In this document: one piece after another, positions 4,677 through 6,572 of the stretch
How positions within the stretch are numbered: position 1 is the first letter of the stretch
Layout: the number at the start of each line of letters is the position of its first letter
Assembly (NCBI GenBank): GCA_002684175.1
Contig: NYUU01000075.1
Coordinates: 1-6,572, forward strand
Length of the DNA: 6,572 nt
From: Synechococcus sp. CPC35
GTDB taxonomy: Bacteria; Cyanobacteriota; Cyanobacteriia; PCC-6307; Cyanobiaceae
Direction of reading: 5' to 3'
Notes under the pieces: model-generated
Database searches by the model: none
What the model was told of the DNA's origin: nothing
What the model saw: only the letters and a program-made list of their open reading frames with translations
Position numbers and translations under genes: made by a program

Positions 4677-6572
4677 TCAGACGATCGAGAATTGCTGGTC
4701 CATCTCAAAATAGTTGAACTGATCGCTGGTCAGCAGATCGTTCAAAAGGGCGATGCGATCCACTGCTTTTGACCTGGACAGCTCCAGCACGGCAACGGCA
4801 TTGCGACTGGAGTCCACCACATCGAAATGACGGACACCGTCGACGGTTCCCTCGAAGTTTCGGATGGTGGAGAGGCGCTCACGTGCGTTGCCTTCGAGGC
4901 TGGCGATCAGAGGGCCCTTGAGTTGTTTCTGCGTGAAGTTCTCCAGGGTTTGAAGGCTGATCAAGTCAGCGGATTGAACAGCTCCGGACGACCCGGCACT
5001 GCTGAGGGATTCACTGAGGGATTCACTGCCCGTTGCATTGCTGGCGGATCCGGTCAGCAGATCCTCCACCGCGGACGGCGACAGGCTGCGGTCGTGGCTT
5101 TTCAGCAGACCCGCCACACCTGCTACGTGGGGAGCTGCCATGGATGAGCCGTTGAAGGTGGCGTATCCACCCCCCGGAACGGCGGAATAGATGCTCACCC
5201 CGGGAGCCGTGACGTAATCCAGTTCCGTTTCGCCTGCTCGGTTTGAGAAACCGGCCAGGGAGCGGCTGCGGTCCGCTGCGCCCACGGCGATGCCGTGATT
5301 GATGGCAAAGGCGGCGGGGTAATCGGGTTGTCCGATTCCGGAGTTGCCTGCAGCCATGACGACAACGCTGCCAAGCTCAGAGGCGTACTGAATGGCATCG
5401 GCCATGGCTTGGCTGTATCCACCAGCGCCAAGAGACATGTTGATCACATCGGCGTTGTTATCCGCTGCCCATCGCACGGCTGAGATGATGTCGCTGGTCC
5501 AGCCATAGCCATCGCGGTTCAGCACCCTCAGGGGCATGATCTTTGCCTCATGGGCGATGCCGGTGATGCCATTGCCGTCATTGGCTGCGGCGATGGTTCC
5601 CGCCACATGGGTGCCATGACCGTTCTCATCATCGGCATAAGGGTCACCATCGACAAAGTCGTAACCGGGAACGATCCGTCCGGAGAATTCCGGATGGTCG
5701 AGATCGACCCCTGAATCAATCACTGCGATGGTGATCCCCTCGCCGGTGCTGCCGGAGAAACCATCGCCACCGGCCCAGATCTCCGGTGCATTGACGTTGT
5801 CGACACTCCAGAGATTCCCACCTAGCGGTGCAACGGAGGACAGCTGTATGTCAAGCAGTTGTTCAAAAGCTTTCTGTGCATCGACGTGACCGAAACCATC
5901 AGTACGGTTGAAGTTCGGATTGGCCGGTGCGATCTCAGTGGACTGCAGAAGGTAATTTCCGGTGTAGGCGTTGTAGTAGGAACCAACGCCGAGGTAATAC
6001 GTTCCGCTTGTCGACGCGGTGAACCTGATCTGCGAGTTAACAGTGTCGAAATTGGCGTCATCGTTGTAGGTGATCAGTTCGGATGCGCCGTCGTGGAGGT
6101 AGAGAAATGGATCGGCAAGGCTGCCTCCACTCAGATCGAACTGGTAGCGGTTCCCCGCCTGGAGGTTGATCGCGAACCAGTCCAGATCACCCATGCGTTC
6201 CAGCACTCCTGTGGTGCTCCCATCGGTGCTGAGCTGTCCCGAGGTGGCTGGGGAGTCGCCGTAGTCATCACCATTGCCCGGATTGCTGATCACCTGGCCG
6301 CTTACCCTCACTGGCTCTGTTGTGACTGACTCCTTGAATCCCTGGGCATCGGTGTATTGCAGCACGGCACTGAGCTGTAGTCCGGACAGATTGTTTTCGA
6401 TCACCAGAGCCTCTGAGTTGCTGCGTTTCATCCAGTTCTCGCCGTCAGCTGACGATTGCCAGGTGATGTCGACATTGCCGTTGCCATCTGGGTCGTCAGC
6501 GATCTGGCGAATGGTGAGCTGTTGGCCTGCATCAGGTGTTCCGTTGATGGCGTAGGCGGCATCACCGTCATC
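4677..6572 (-). CDS. Multidomain secreted subtilisin-like serine protease (S8) with Ig-like and PPC domains (5' end outside window)
   Basis: At least 631 residues are present; the frame is open to the right edge, so the start lies beyond 6572. Order of domains: (1) an Ig-like repeat of the kind in large bacterial adhesins (about 6572-6299; begins DDGDAAYAINGTP, contains ITWQSSADGENW and ends YTDAQGFKES..PVRVSG); (2) a PPC-type beta-sandwich (about 6269-5934; DDYGDS, DLDWFAINL, GTYYLGVGSYYNAYTGNY); (3) a linker with FGHVDAQKAFEQLL and NVNAPEIWA; (4) the S8 catalytic domain (about 5747-5037) with Asp at 5717-5715 (AVIDSG), His at 5618-5616 (NGHGTHVAGT), oxyanion Asn at 5345-5343 (AAGNSG) and Ser at 5144-5142 (NGSSMAAPHVAG); (5) an unassigned ~118-residue tail with a Ser-rich linker. 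All active-site residues are intact. The acidic composition and beta-rich domains imply export; no signal peptide or membrane anchor can be seen in this part. The last ~50 residues resemble a subtilisin propeptide. The gene stops 2 nt before the oxidoreductase start. Confidence 0.92.
   Translation of the reverse strand, partial: DDGDAAYAINGTPDAGQQLTIRQIADDPDGNGNVDITWQSSADGENWMKRSNSEALVIENNLSGLQLSAVLQYTDAQGFKESVTTEPVRVSGQVISNPGNGDDYGDSPATSGQLSTDGSTTGVLERMGDLDWFAINLQAGNRYQFDLSGGSLADPFLYLHDGASELITYNDDANFDTVNSQIRFTASTSGTYYLGVGSYYNAYTGNYLLQSTEIAPANPNFNRTDGFGHVDAQKAFEQLLDIQLSSVAPLGGNLWSVDNVNAPEIWAGGDGFSGSTGEGITIAVIDSGVDLDHPEFSGRIVPGYDFVDGDPYADDENGHGTHVAGTIAAANDGNGITGIAHEAKIMPLRVLNRDGYGWTSDIISAVRWAADNNADVINMSLGAGGYSQAMADAIQYASELGSVVVMAAGNSGIGQPDYPAAFAINHGIAVGAADRSRSLAGFSNRAGETELDYVTAPGVSIYSAVPGGGYATFNGSSMAAPHVAGVAGLLKSHDRSLSPSAVEDLLTGSASNATGSESLSESLSSAGSSGAVQSADLISLQTLENFTQKQLKGPLIASLEGNARERLSTIRNFEGTVDGVRHFDVVDSSRNAVAVLELSRSKAVDRIALLNDLLTSDQFNYFEMDQQFSIV
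5002..5028 (-). repeat. 12-nt tandem duplication in the protease linker (SESLSESL)
   Basis: On the plus strand, CTGAGGGATTCA occurs twice without change (5002-5013, 5014-5025) and a third copy begins with CTG (5026-5028). It is in frame and encodes the repeated peptide SESL in the Ser-rich hinge just after the catalytic domain. The perfect identity suggests a recent slippage duplication in a flexible linker. Confidence 0.85.

Noticed and set aside
6429..6431. ATG as start of the protease
   Set aside because: The same frame is open upstream to the edge and encodes the first half of the Ig-like domain that this Met would split; no signal peptide follows it.
1..6572. HIP1 palindromes (GCGATCGC), CRISPR arrays, tRNA/rRNA genes, insertion sequences
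   Set aside because: Reading both strands I found near-matches to HIP1 but no exact copy, no regularly spaced repeats, no tRNA-like cloverleaf and no terminal inverted repeats or transposase motifs.

Overview
The window looks like chromosomal DNA from a marine picocyanobacterium, most likely Synechococcus or a close Cyanobium-type relative. This rests on its high GC content (about 60% by eye), very tight gene packing, and the style of several proteins: a glucosyl/mannosyl-3-phosphoglycerate phosphatase, a pabB/pabC pair next to queC, and a large PPC-subtilase with an Ig-like repeat. The assignment is inference from protein resemblance; there is no rRNA or other taxonomic marker.

Layout. At the left edge, the 3' end of a plus-strand HAD phosphatase of compatible-solute (glucosylglycerate/mannosylglycerate) synthesis stops at 215. 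Everything from 253 to the right edge lies on the minus strand and reads right to left: a large secreted subtilisin-like protease (5' end outside the window), a beta-hydroxyacid-dehydrogenase-type oxidoreductase, queC, pabB, a ZIP-like membrane protein, and pabC. Junctions in transcription order are +2 nt, a 4-nt ATGA overlap, another 4-nt ATGA overlap, +40 nt and +12 nt. This is the geometry of one transcription unit with translational coupling. The phosphatase and pabC converge across a 37-bp gap.

Function. pabB and pabC carry out the two steps from chorismate to p-aminobenzoate for folate; the amidotransferase subunit is not in the window. QueC makes preQ0 for queuosine. The ZIP-like protein between pabB and pabC keeps the eight-segment ZIP architecture but lacks the usual metal-binding histidines. 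The oxidoreductase has an intact NADP-type fold and catalytic lysine, but its substrate is not known. The protease is the accessory element: an Ig-like repeat, a PPC domain ahead of (not behind) the catalytic domain, a complete S8 triad, and a C-terminal tail whose last ~50 residues resemble a subtilisin propeptide (I9-like).

There are no RNA genes, CRISPR arrays, insertion sequences or convincing terminators. No complete novel system is visible. The points most worth following are the C-terminal propeptide-like tail of the protease, the histidine-free ZIP homologue, the replaced PLP-binding glutamate in PabC, and a marked excess of GATC sites.
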